A stretch of DNA of 64,000 bases from Sphingobacteriaceae bacterium (GTDB lineage Bacteria; Bacteroidota; Bacteroidia; Sphingobacteriales; Sphingobacteriaceae): positions 310,001 through 374,000 of the forward strand of contig CANHRG010000001.1 of assembly GCA_947463785.1 (NCBI GenBank), given 5' to 3'. Below are positions 18,129 to 26,646 of the stretch, one piece after another. The position numbers and the translations under genes were made by a program. Each line of letters starts with the position of its first letter. Within the stretch, counting starts at the first letter, position 1. Below the pieces are notes generated by a model that did not search any database, had not been told where the DNA came from, and worked only from the letters and a program-made list of their open reading frames with translations.

Positions 18129-18758
18129 ATGCACCAATTCTGGGACTATCTGCAAAGCCTCGTTGACCCGGTACAATTACTGAGGGAAGGTGGTTTTTAT
18201 CTCTTGCTTTTTGTGATTTTTGCAGAAACAGGTCTTTTTTTCGGTTTTTTCCTTCCAGGAGATTATTTGTTGTTTTTAGCGGGGATGTTTGTAGCTACCG
18301 ATCGCTTGGATGTTTCCATCTTTCTATTAATTCTAGGCTTAATTGTAGCTGCGGTACTGGGAAACTATGTAGGTTATTGGTTTGGACGTAAAACGGGCCC
18401 TTTGCTCTATCAGCGAAAAGATTCTTTTTTCTTTAAGCAACGTTACCTCAGAGCGGCTGAAGCATACTACAATAAACAAGGAGCTTTTGCCTTAATTATG
18501 GGTCGCTTTATCCCGATTGTGCGCACTTTTGCGCCTATTTTTGCTGGAGTTGTGCGTTTAGATTATAAGAAATTCTCTTTTTATAATATTACCGGTGCAA
18601 TTCTCTGGATTACATCCTTAACTTTGCTAGGTTATTTTCTGGGCCGTAAATTTGCACAGGAAATAAACGATTACCTCCTGTATATCATAATCGGGTTTGT
18701 AGTCGTTACAGCTTTACCCCTTATTTGGACAATGCTAAAAAAATATTTGCCCGAATAA
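18129..18758 (+). CDS. DedA-family membrane protein (VTT domain)
   Basis: 209 residues with five or six membrane segments. DedA features are present: the re-entrant segment [15 protein letters not shown], the middle [14 protein letters not shown], and [25 protein letters not shown], which holds the conserved Arg residues. Members are lipid scramblase/transporter-like proteins of the inner membrane, implicated in recycling of undecaprenyl phosphate and phospholipids; which lipid is handled here cannot be told. It lies between nuoN and the pyrophosphatase gene. Confidence 0.9.
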   Translation: MHQFWDYLQSLVDPVQLLREGGFYLLLFVIFAETGLFFGFFLPGDYLLFLAGMFVATDRLDVSIFLLILGLIVAAVLGNYVGYWFGRKTGPLLYQRKDSFFFKQRYLRAAEAYYNKQGAFALIMGRFIPIVRTFAPIFAGVVRLDYKKFSFYNITGAILWITSLTLLGYFLGRKFAQEINDYLLYIIIGFVVVTALPLIWTMLKKYLPE

Positions 18759-18784
18759 AACAAAAGCGAATTAGAAGAACACAC

Positions 18785-19327
18785 ATGAGTAGTGACCACC
18801 CCTGGCATCAAGTAAACCCCGGCGAAGATTTGCCTTCCGTTGTTAATGCCATTATTGAAATCCCGAAAGGTTCAAAAGCCAAATACGAAATAGACAAAGC
18901 ATCGGGTCTTATCAAATTGGATCGTGTTTTATTTTCCTCGGTGATGTATCCGGCTCATTACGGATTTATTCCACAAACCTATTGCGACGATAAAGACCCC
19001 TTAGATATTTTGGTTTTGTGCTCTGTAGATGTTTATCCCTTAACCTTGATCGAAGCTAAAGTGATCGGGGTAATGCACATGGTAGATCAGGGTGAACAGG
19101 ATGATAAGATTATTGCGGTAGCTAAAAACGACATGTCGGTTAATTACATTGATGATCTATCTGAATTACCACCGCACACCATGACTGAAATAGTTCGTTT
19201 TTTCCAAGATTACAAGGCACTGGAAAATAAAAAAGTGAATATTGAACATTTATTGGGTAAACGCTACGCTTTGAAAGTAATTGAAGAGAGTGTAGCTTTA
19301 TACCAATCCACATTTAAACAGCATTAA
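18785..19327 (+). CDS. ppa: Inorganic pyrophosphatase, family I
   Basis: 180 residues. Hydrolyses pyrophosphate in the cytoplasm, which pulls biosynthetic reactions forward. Family I motifs are visible: [25 protein letters not shown], the metal-binding [10 protein letters not shown] and [12 protein letters not shown]. The frame stays open upstream to an ATG at 18725 inside dedA, but the ATG at 18785 gives a family-like N terminus ([13 protein letters not shown]) and avoids overlap with dedA, so I choose it. Confidence 0.95.
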   Translation: MSSDHPWHQVNPGEDLPSVVNAIIEIPKGSKAKYEIDKASGLIKLDRVLFSSVMYPAHYGFIPQTYCDDKDPLDILVLCSVDVYPLTLIEAKVIGVMHMVDQGEQDDKIIAVAKNDMSVNYIDDLSELPPHTMTEIVRFFQDYKALENKKVNIEHLLGKRYALKVIEESVALYQSTFKQH

Positions 19328-19331
19328 TCGA

Positions 19332-20657
19332 ATGGGATTTCAACTATTTCTAACCTTTTTCCTGGTTTTTCTAAACGGTTTTTTCGTTGCAGCTGAATTT
19401 GCCATCGTAAAGGTTCGGGCATCTCAAATAGAAATTAAAGCTAAAACAGGCCATCGAGTTGCTAAAATTGCCAAGCACATTACCCAGCACCTAGACGGTT
19501 ATTTGGCCGCAACTCAGTTGGGTATTACCCTTGCCTCTTTGGGTTTGGGTTGGGTAGGTGAAGAAGTAATGGAGCACTTATTGAGAAATTTGTTAACGGC
19601 TACCGGTGCAAGTGCAGCCATGATCGAATCTTTTTCAGGTACTGCAGCTCCGGTAATCGCATTTATTCTCATTACCATTATGCACATTGTGTTTGGTGAA
19701 TTGGCTCCAAAATCCTTCGCTATTCAGCTCCCGGTAAACACTACGCTGGCAGTTTCGGCACCATTACACATTTTTTACCTTGTTTTCCGTCCGTTTATCT
19801 GGCTATTGAATGGTTTTGCAAACTTGATTTTAAAGCTATTCGGTATCCATCCGGCCGGAGGACACGAGGCACACCACAGTTCGGAAGAGTTGCAGTATTT
19901 ATTGGATCAAGGTAAGGAAAGTGGTGCCTTAGATACCTCTGAGCACGAACTGATTAAAAACGTATTTGATTTTAACGAACGTGTGGTAAAAAATATCATG
20001 GTGCCACGTACCAAGATCTCGGCTATTGATTTAGAAACGCCGGCCGAGGAAGTTTTGGAATATGTAATTAAAGAAGGTTATTCACGTATTCCTGTTTTTG
20101 AAGATACCATCGATAAAATAGTTGGGATTATTCATGCCAAAGATATTTTGCCTTTATTGGCCAATAAAGAAGCTTTGGTACTGAAAGACCTGATCCGGAA
20201 GCCGTACTTTATTCCTGAAACAAAAAAAATCAACGATTTAATGAGTGAGTTTCAGCAAAAACGGATTCAAATTGCCGTTGTACTTGACGAATTTGGCGGG
20301 ACTGCCGGTATGGTGACTCTGGAAGATATTGTTGAAGAACTGGTAGGCGAAATCCAAGACGAGTACGATGAAGAAAAACCAATTGTGGATAAGGTTTCGG
20401 AAACAGAGTTTATTGTAAACGCAACCGCCAGTGTTTATGACGTGAATGAATTTTTACCTCACGATTTACCCGAAGATGGGGATTACGATACGATGGCTGG
20501 TTTAGCCGGACATATTTTTGGAAAAATTCCTGAAGTGGGCGAACGCATGGAATTTAACGGCTACACGTTCACGATTATGAAGAAAACGGATCAGAACGTC
20601 GAATCCTTAAAGTTGGAATTGGTCATCAATCACGACGATGCTGTGGATATGCGATAA
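19332..20657 (+). CDS. CNNM/CorC-HlyC-type transporter (hemolysin family protein)
   Basis: 441 residues. Domains in order: an N-terminal DUF21/CNNM membrane domain with three or four helices (about 1-190, starting FFLVFLNGFFVAAEFAIVKV), a CBS pair (about 215-335, with VKNIMVPRTKISAID and VLDEFGGTAGMVTLEDIVEEL), and a C-terminal CorC_HlyC domain (about 350-435). Homologues are linked to Mg2+/divalent cation efflux; the hemolysin name is historical. GldE of gliding bacteria has the same layout, but no gldD is adjacent, so I do not call it GldE. Four bases after ppa. Confidence 0.9.
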   Translation: MGFQLFLTFFLVFLNGFFVAAEFAIVKVRASQIEIKAKTGHRVAKIAKHITQHLDGYLAATQLGITLASLGLGWVGEEVMEHLLRNLLTATGASAAMIESFSGTAAPVIAFILITIMHIVFGELAPKSFAIQLPVNTTLAVSAPLHIFYLVFRPFIWLLNGFANLILKLFGIHPAGGHEAHHSSEELQYLLDQGKESGALDTSEHELIKNVFDFNERVVKNIMVPRTKISAIDLETPAEEVLEYVIKEGYSRIPVFEDTIDKIVGIIHAKDILPLLANKEALVLKDLIRKPYFIPETKKINDLMSEFQQKRIQIAVVLDEFGGTAGMVTLEDIVEELVGEIQDEYDEEKPIVDKVSETEFIVNATASVYDVNEFLPHDLPEDGDYDTMAGLAGHIFGKIPEVGERMEFNGYTFTIMKKTDQNVESLKLELVINHDDAVDMR

Positions 20658-20672
20658 GCCACTCTGAAAATC

Positions 20673-21374
20673 ATGCATATTTTTTATACCCCCGATCTTA
20701 TAGCCGAAGTTTATACCCTGAGTGAGGAAGAAAGCAAACATGCGGTAAGGGTTTTACGTTTGCAAGCCGGTGATGAGGTGGTGTTGGTTGACGGGAAAGG
20801 CGGTTATTACCAAGCCCGTATCCTGGAGGCCAATCCTAAACGAACACATTTGCAGGTTTTTCAAACACAACAGGAATTCGGAAAACGAAATCATTATTTA
20901 CACATCGCGGTAGCACCTACCAAAAATATAGAGCGCTTGGAGTGGTTTCTAGAAAAAGCTACAGAATTGGGTATTGATGAAATTACCCCGCTCATTTGCG
21001 AACGTTCGGAGCGTAAGGAAGTAAAAACTGAACGCTTGAATAAAATCATTAGCTCGGCAGTTAAGCAGTCCATTAAGGCCTATCATCCGGTTTTAAATGA
21101 GCCAATTGGGTTTAAAAAGTTTGTAGAATTGCCTTTTGATGGGCAGAAATTTATTGCACACTGTATGGAAGGTGATAAGTCTTCAATTCAGGAAATGATC
21201 AAACCGAAATCAAAATACTTGGTTTTAATTGGCCCGGAGGGAGATTTCACATCCGCAGAATTGGCTTTAGCCGCAGCCAATGCAATTTTTCCGATTAGCT
21301 TAGGCAAAAGTCGCTTACGTACGGAGACCGCAGCTTTGGCTGCATGTTTTGAGATTAATTTTTTGAATCGTTAA
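20673..21374 (+). CDS. rsmE: 16S rRNA (uracil(1498)-N(3))-methyltransferase
   Basis: 233 residues. Methylates N3 of U1498 (E. coli numbering) in 16S rRNA with S-adenosylmethionine. It has an N-terminal PUA-like domain (EESKHAVRVLRLQAGDEV) and a C-terminal SPOUT knot. The motifs AVAPTKNIERLEWFLEKATELGI, VLIGPEGDFTSAELAL and LGKSRLRTETAALAA are diagnostic. Length is normal. It is 15 bases downstream of the CNNM gene. Confidence 0.95.
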   Translation: MHIFYTPDLIAEVYTLSEEESKHAVRVLRLQAGDEVVLVDGKGGYYQARILEANPKRTHLQVFQTQQEFGKRNHYLHIAVAPTKNIERLEWFLEKATELGIDEITPLICERSERKEVKTERLNKIISSAVKQSIKAYHPVLNEPIGFKKFVELPFDGQKFIAHCMEGDKSSIQEMIKPKSKYLVLIGPEGDFTSAELALAAANAIFPISLGKSRLRTETAALAACFEINFLNR

Positions 21375-21399
21375 CTTCGTTTGCCCAAATGCCCCTCTT

Positions 21400-21903
21400 A
21401 TGTATCGTATAAAAGTTAACGGAACGTTTGATTATAACTTAGAGCTATCTAAGGGTAATTGGCAGGTGAATGGTAAAACCATAGAATTAGATCAGTTACT
21501 GATCAAGGACAAGGTTTTTCACATCATTCACGATCAAAAGTCGTATCAGGTAGAAGTAGTTGCTTTTGCAAAAGCAGATAAAACAGCTACACTTAAAGTA
21601 AATGGCAATACCTACAATTTACTTATTAAAGATCAGTTTGACGATTTATTACAGGCGTTGGGTTTGGATAATTTACAAGCCAATAAGATAGCTGAGCTAA
21701 AAGCCCCAATGCCAGGCTTGGTTTTAAATGTTTTGGTTAAAGAAGGCGATCAATTAAAAAAAGGCGATAATTTATTCGTTTTAGAAGCCATGAAAATGGA
21801 AAATATCATCAAAGCTCCAGCGGATGTTTCCATCAAATCTATCAAAATTAAAGCCGGCGATAAGGTCGAAAAGAACCAGACACTCATCCTGTTTGACCAT
21901 TAA
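21400..21903 (+). CDS. Biotin/lipoyl-domain carboxyl carrier protein
   Basis: 167 residues. A divergent N-terminal region (1-95) precedes a biotinyl domain (about 98-167) with the biotin acceptor motif EAMKMEN; Lys132 would carry biotin. Such stand-alone carriers belong to multi-subunit acyl-CoA carboxylases (propionyl- or acetyl-CoA type). No biotin carboxylase or carboxyltransferase gene is adjacent, so its partners must be elsewhere. The following 98 bases are AT-rich with no clear terminator. Confidence 0.9.
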   Translation: MYRIKVNGTFDYNLELSKGNWQVNGKTIELDQLLIKDKVFHIIHDQKSYQVEVVAFAKADKTATLKVNGNTYNLLIKDQFDDLLQALGLDNLQANKIAELKAPMPGLVLNVLVKEGDQLKKGDNLFVLEAMKMENIIKAPADVSIKSIKIKAGDKVEKNQTLILFDH

Positions 21904-22001
21904 TCTCATTTCTTTTCTTATAATTAATTTCTCTAATAATTGATTAATGTTTAATTTTTTCTATAACTTAGAATAATTAAACCTTATTCAAAACAATCAT
22001 T

Positions 22002-24977
22002 ATGAGAAAAACTTTACTTTTCTGTATGGTGTTCTTATTTTCTGTGGTATCGGTTTTTGCCCAAAACAAAACCGTTAACGGAAAGGTGACATCATCAAGT
22101 GATGGATTACCCTTACCTGGGGTGAGTGTAACCGTTAAAGGAGTTAGCGGTGTCGGTACACAGACCGATGCAAACGGTAGCTTCCAATTAAGCGTTCCGG
22201 CTAATGCAACTACGCTGGTGTTTAAATACATCGGTTTTAAGTATGCAGAGGCTGCAATCAACGGAACTTCAGTAAATGTTAAACTGACTGAAGATTCTAA
22301 GCAATTATCTGAAGTGGTAGTTGTAGGTTTCGGTACGCAAATTAAACAAGACTTAACCGGGTCTATTGCTCGTGTAAGTTCTAAAGAATTTGAAAACCAA
22401 CCTCTTTCTACTTTCGAATCGGCTTTACAAGGTCGTGCTGCTGGGGTATTTATCAATTCTGGTTCTGGTAAACTGGGTCAGGGTTTAAATATCCGTATTC
22501 GTGGTATTTCTTCGGTTTCAGCGGGTAAAGATCCTTTATTCGTAATCGACGGTCAGCCGGTAGTTTCTCAATCATTGGGTAGTTCAACTGAACCGGATAA
22601 CCCTTTGGCTTCAATTGCACCAGAAGACATTGAGTCTATTGAGGTGTTGAAAGACGCATCAGCAGCCGCTATTTACGGTTCTCGTGCTACCAACGGGGTT
22701 ATTTTGGTAACCACCAAATCAGGTAAAGTTGGTAAAACCAAAGTTAACCTGAGCTACAATACTGGTGTAAGTAACCCAACTCGTAAACGCGAATGGTTAA
22801 ATGCTGCAGAATACCGTGAATTATTTGGTGCAGCTGCGGTAAACATTGGCTACACCGACGGTGAGGAAGGTTGGCTAGATGGTGTTGGAACAGACGAATG
22901 GACGGGTAACGTAGACCAAGATTGGGCTAGTGAAGCATTCCAAAAAGGCGGAATTACCAATTACAATGTATCGGTAACTGGTGGTGATGCTAAAACTAAC
23001 TTCTTCATCAGTGGTGGTTATAACGATCAAAAAGGTATCGTTTTAATGAACTCCTTGAATAGAAGCAATGGCCGTATCAACTTGAGCCATCAAGTAAGCG
23101 ATAAGTTTAAAATTGGTGCGAATATTTCATTAAGCCAATTGGTAAACAATCGTGTATCGAGTGATAATGCGTTTACCAACCCTTTACAGTTGAATGCATT
23201 GCCTCCGATCCAACCTAAATACGATCCTACTACAGGAAAGTTAAATGCAAATACCTTATACTACAACGTATTGATTGAGCAAGATCAGGCAAGAGCAGTA
23301 GCTACTCAATTACGCTCTATCAATACCTTTACTGCACAATATAACCTGACCAAAAATTTATCATTAAATGGTGAATTTGGTATGGACGTAACGCAGTTAG
23401 AAGAAGACAATTACAATGGTCGTGAGACTTTGGATGGTGCACCAAATGGTGTTGGCTTTAGCCGTCAGGTATTGTCTAATTCATACAACTCAAACGTATT
23501 CTTGAATTACAATAAAGTATTCGGAAAAAGCAGCTTGCAGGCTACTTCAGGCTTTTCGTATCAAGAAAGCACCTTGAAGACTACATCTTCAACTGGTCAG
23601 AGTTTCCCGAACGATAAATTCACTAAAATTGCTTCTGCAGCCATCATCGCTGGTGGTAACTCAAGCGAAACCGGATACAGTTTCTTGTCGTATTTCGCAA
23701 GAGCCAATTACAAGTTAAACGACAAGTACTTGTTTGGAGCTTCTGCCCGTATTGACGGTTCATCTCGTTTTGGTGATAGCAACCGTTACGGTGTATTCCC
23801 AGCTGTATCTGCAGGATGGATTTTATCAGAAGAAAGCTTTATCAAGAAGTTTGATAAAATCAGTTTCTTGAAACTGCGTGCCAGCTACGGTACTACCGGT
23901 AACTCGGAGATTGGTAACTTCTCTTCGTTAACTTTATATTCTTCATCTCCTTATGCCGATCAATCGGGTATTGTGCCTTCACAAATTGGGGTACAAGATT
24001 TGAGATGGGAAAAATCTAACAAATTAGATTTAGGTTTAGATTTCGGTTTCTTCAATAACCGCATTAGTGGTGAAATCGACTATTTCGAGAGCAAAACCAA
24101 AGATTTATTATTGAGTTTCCCATTGCCAGCCAGCAATGGTTTCACCAGCATTGTACGTAACGTAGGTACTTTGGAGAATAAAGGATGGGAGTTTGTATTG
24201 AATACCAACAATTTGGTAGGTAAATTCAAATGGAATACCAGCTTCAACATCTCTACCTATAAAAACAAGATCGTAGGTTTGGGTGGTTCTAATATTTCAG
24301 GTGGTTCACGTCAATTGGGTAGAATCGCCGAAGGTCAGCCTTATGGTTATTTCTACGGTCCTAAGTATGCTGGTGTTAACCCGGCCAATGGTAATGCCAT
24401 GTATTACAATGCAGACGGTGTTGCAGTAGACCAAGCAGATTACGATGGTTATGAGCAACAAGTAGGTGATCCTAACCCTGATTTTTATGGTGGTATGAAC
24501 AATAAATTCTCGTATAAAAACTTTGATTTGGATATCCAAACTCAATTTGTATACGGTAACGATTTGTACAACATCGCTGGTTTCTTCCAGTCAGTAAATG
24601 GTGATTATTTTGATAACCAATCAAAAGATCAGATGAACTATTGGAAAACACCTGGCCAGATTACATCAGTTCCTCAACCTCGTTTATACGACGGTAATGG
24701 AGCGATTAAATCGTCTCGTTGGGTACAAGATGGTTCGTATTTCCGTGTGAAGAACGTGGTATTGGGTTATACCATACCTAAATCGTTCTTGAGCAAGTAT
24801 AAAATTGACAATGCCCGTATTTACGTAGCTGCTCAAAACTTGTTCACCATTACGAACTACGAAGGTTACGATCCGGAGGTAAATGCTACCTATACCGGAG
24901 GAGTAAACTTGGGTCACGATTTTTACACGCCACCACAAGCTAAAACCTTCAGCTTTGGTATAAACATTGGTTTCTAA
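22002..24977 (+). CDS. SusC/RagA-family TonB-linked outer-membrane transporter
   Basis: 991 residues. A signal peptide (1-21, ending VSVFAQ) leads to a carboxypeptidase-D-like regulatory domain (about 24-105, VNGKVTSSSDGLPLPGVSV). Next come the SusC motif LSEVVVVGFGTQ, the plug (about 115-230, with PLFVIDGQPV and IEVLKDASAAAIYGSRATNGV), and a beta-barrel ending NIGF. It imports large oligomers with TonB energy and pairs with the SusD lipoprotein 19 bases downstream. No enzymes, ECF sigma factor or hybrid sensor are adjacent, so the substrate is unknown. Confidence 0.96.
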   Translation: MRKTLLFCMVFLFSVVSVFAQNKTVNGKVTSSSDGLPLPGVSVTVKGVSGVGTQTDANGSFQLSVPANATTLVFKYIGFKYAEAAINGTSVNVKLTEDSKQLSEVVVVGFGTQIKQDLTGSIARVSSKEFENQPLSTFESALQGRAAGVFINSGSGKLGQGLNIRIRGISSVSAGKDPLFVIDGQPVVSQSLGSSTEPDNPLASIAPEDIESIEVLKDASAAAIYGSRATNGVILVTTKSGKVGKTKVNLSYNTGVSNPTRKREWLNAAEYRELFGAAAVNIGYTDGEEGWLDGVGTDEWTGNVDQDWASEAFQKGGITNYNVSVTGGDAKTNFFISGGYNDQKGIVLMNSLNRSNGRINLSHQVSDKFKIGANISLSQLVNNRVSSDNAFTNPLQLNALPPIQPKYDPTTGKLNANTLYYNVLIEQDQARAVATQLRSINTFTAQYNLTKNLSLNGEFGMDVTQLEEDNYNGRETLDGAPNGVGFSRQVLSNSYNSNVFLNYNKVFGKSSLQATSGFSYQESTLKTTSSTGQSFPNDKFTKIASAAIIAGGNSSETGYSFLSYFARANYKLNDKYLFGASARIDGSSRFGDSNRYGVFPAVSAGWILSEESFIKKFDKISFLKLRASYGTTGNSEIGNFSSLTLYSSSPYADQSGIVPSQIGVQDLRWEKSNKLDLGLDFGFFNNRISGEIDYFESKTKDLLLSFPLPASNGFTSIVRNVGTLENKGWEFVLNTNNLVGKFKWNTSFNISTYKNKIVGLGGSNISGGSRQLGRIAEGQPYGYFYGPKYAGVNPANGNAMYYNADGVAVDQADYDGYEQQVGDPNPDFYGGMNNKFSYKNFDLDIQTQFVYGNDLYNIAGFFQSVNGDYFDNQSKDQMNYWKTPGQITSVPQPRLYDGNGAIKSSRWVQDGSYFRVKNVVLGYTIPKSFLSKYKIDNARIYVAAQNLFTITNYEGYDPEVNATYTGGVNLGHDFYTPPQAKTFSFGINIGF

Positions 24978-24996
24978 TCTTTTAAATCGAATTGTT

Positions 24997-26400
24997 ATGA
25001 AAATAAAATTAATTTCAGGTTTGATGTTGGTGACTTTGTTTGCAAGTACCTTTACTTCTTGCGATAAAAAGTTAGACATTGAGCCGATGCAGAGTGTAGA
25101 TGCACTTACTGCACTAGAAACTGATCAGGATTTTCAGAGTGCGGTGGTGGGAGCTTACTCCATTTTGGGAGAAGGTTCTTTATACGGCACTAACTTGATC
25201 ATTTTGCCAGATTTATTGGCTAGTAATAGCTATATCGCATGGGCTGGTACTTTTCAATCGTACCGCCAGGTGGCTACTAAAACCATGGTAGCTTCTAATG
25301 CTGAAGCTACACGTACCTGGATTGCTGCTTACCGTGCCATCAATATTGCGAATACGGTATTGGCGCAATCTAGTAAAATTTCTGATGCAGCTTTAAAAAC
25401 CCAGTTAGAGGGTGAAGCTTACTTCATCCGTGGTATTATGCATTTTGAATTGGTAAGAATGTATGGCTTGCCGTATTCAGCCGGTGCGAACAATTTAGGT
25501 GTGCCTATCAACTTGGTTGCTGTAGATACACCTGATGAGGCTGCAAGTTTAGGCGCCCGTAAAACGGTTGGAGAAGTGTATACTCAGGTTATTTCAGATT
25601 TGAATGCTGCTTATGCAGCCTTACCTGCAACAAATGGTACACGAGCAGATAAGTACGCTGCAAAGGCCTTTTTATCAAGAGTGTATTTGCAAATGGCCAA
25701 CTATCCGGCGGCACGTGATGCGGCAAATGATGTAATTGCAAACAGTGGTGCAGCTATGGCAGCTACTGTAACAGTTCCTTTCACCAACCGTAATTCACCG
25801 GAGTCTTTGTTTGAGATTCAGCAAAACGATCAGAATAATGCCGGTACCTCTAACGATGGATTGGCAACCTTCTGTGCCAGCATTCCAGGTATCGGACGTG
25901 CCGATGTGTACACAAATAACACGTTTTACAACAGTTTTGAAGCAAACGATTTGCGTCGTCGCGACCTAATTTATTTAGGTACTGGCGCAAGAGCGTCCAA
26001 TTCTGCTCCAAACTTGGCTAATCCTCGCAGATATACCGGTAAGTGGACTTCGTTTTCACAAAACATCCCGGTAGTTCGTTTAGCAGAAATGTACTTAACT
26101 CGTGCCGAGTGTAACTTACGTGAGAATACCACTGTAGGTGCAACTCCGGCTGCCGATTTGGCTACCGTACGTAACCGTGCAGGGGCTTCAGTAATTGCAA
26201 ATCCTACTGTAGCTAATATTTTGCAGGAACGTATTTTCGAGTTGTGTTTTGAAGGATCTCGTATGCACGATTTCAAACGTACGCAAACTTCAACAGGTAC
26301 ATTCCCGTACAACGATCCGAAATTGGTTTACCCAATTCCAGAGCGTGAAATGAGAGCCAACTCAGCTTTGACTGGTTTTCAAAACCCTGGGTATTTTTAA
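24997..26400 (+). CDS. RagB/SusD-family nutrient-uptake outer-membrane lipoprotein
   Basis: 467 residues from the ATG at 24997. Lipoprotein signal with lipobox TFTSC (Cys25). SusD features are the N-terminal helical part (SAVVGAYSILGE, YRAINIANTVL, GEAYFIRGIMHFELVRMYG) and the C-terminal ILQERIFELCFEGSRMHDFKR with PIPEREM at the end. It forms the lid of the adjacent SusC barrel. The frame extends upstream to 24967, overlapping susC, but the lipobox spacing supports 24997. A long terminator follows at 26420. Confidence 0.95.
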   Translation: MKIKLISGLMLVTLFASTFTSCDKKLDIEPMQSVDALTALETDQDFQSAVVGAYSILGEGSLYGTNLIILPDLLASNSYIAWAGTFQSYRQVATKTMVASNAEATRTWIAAYRAINIANTVLAQSSKISDAALKTQLEGEAYFIRGIMHFELVRMYGLPYSAGANNLGVPINLVAVDTPDEAASLGARKTVGEVYTQVISDLNAAYAALPATNGTRADKYAAKAFLSRVYLQMANYPAARDAANDVIANSGAAMAATVTVPFTNRNSPESLFEIQQNDQNNAGTSNDGLATFCASIPGIGRADVYTNNTFYNSFEANDLRRRDLIYLGTGARASNSAPNLANPRRYTGKWTSFSQNIPVVRLAEMYLTRAECNLRENTTVGATPAADLATVRNRAGASVIANPTVANILQERIFELCFEGSRMHDFKRTQTSTGTFPYNDPKLVYPIPEREMRANSALTGFQNPGYF

Positions 26401-26419
26401 TCAATATCCATATTTATTT

Positions 26420-26459
26420 AACAGCGAGGCCCCGAAATTTTCGGGGCCTCGCTGTTTTA
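26420..26459 (+). terminator. Intrinsic terminator after the susCD pair
   Basis: A perfect 16-bp stem (26420-26435 with 26441-26456) with a 5-base loop (AATTT) and a T-run ends the susCD transcript. It is the longest hairpin in the window. Confidence 0.92.
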
Positions 26460-26591
26460 ATACCATTTTAATTGAGGCAAATTCTACCTGGCGGAATCAG
26501 TAGTTGTTCTACTAGTCTTGATTGGCTACTGCAGCATGCAGCTCGTATGTAGCTTATTGCTTGTAAAAGAGTTCGCTTACTTAGTACAAAC

Positions 26592-26619
26592 AAAAAAGGA
26601 TGACTCGTGGGTCATCCTT
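26592..26619 (-). terminator. Intrinsic terminator of gldJ
   Basis: A 9-bp stem (26596-26604 with 26611-26619) with a 6-base loop. Read on the minus strand it is followed by a T-run (the A-run at 26592-26597), 28 bases past the gldJ stop. It faces the susCD terminator; the ~130 bases between them (26460-26591) contain no gene I can support. Confidence 0.82.
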
Positions 26620-26646
26620 CTGTATTAAGCAAAGTGTTGTAATTTC

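Noticed and set aside
18725..18784. Upstream extension of ppa into dedA
   Set aside because: The extra 20 residues are basic and unlike the family N terminus, and the ATG at 18785 starts at the expected place.
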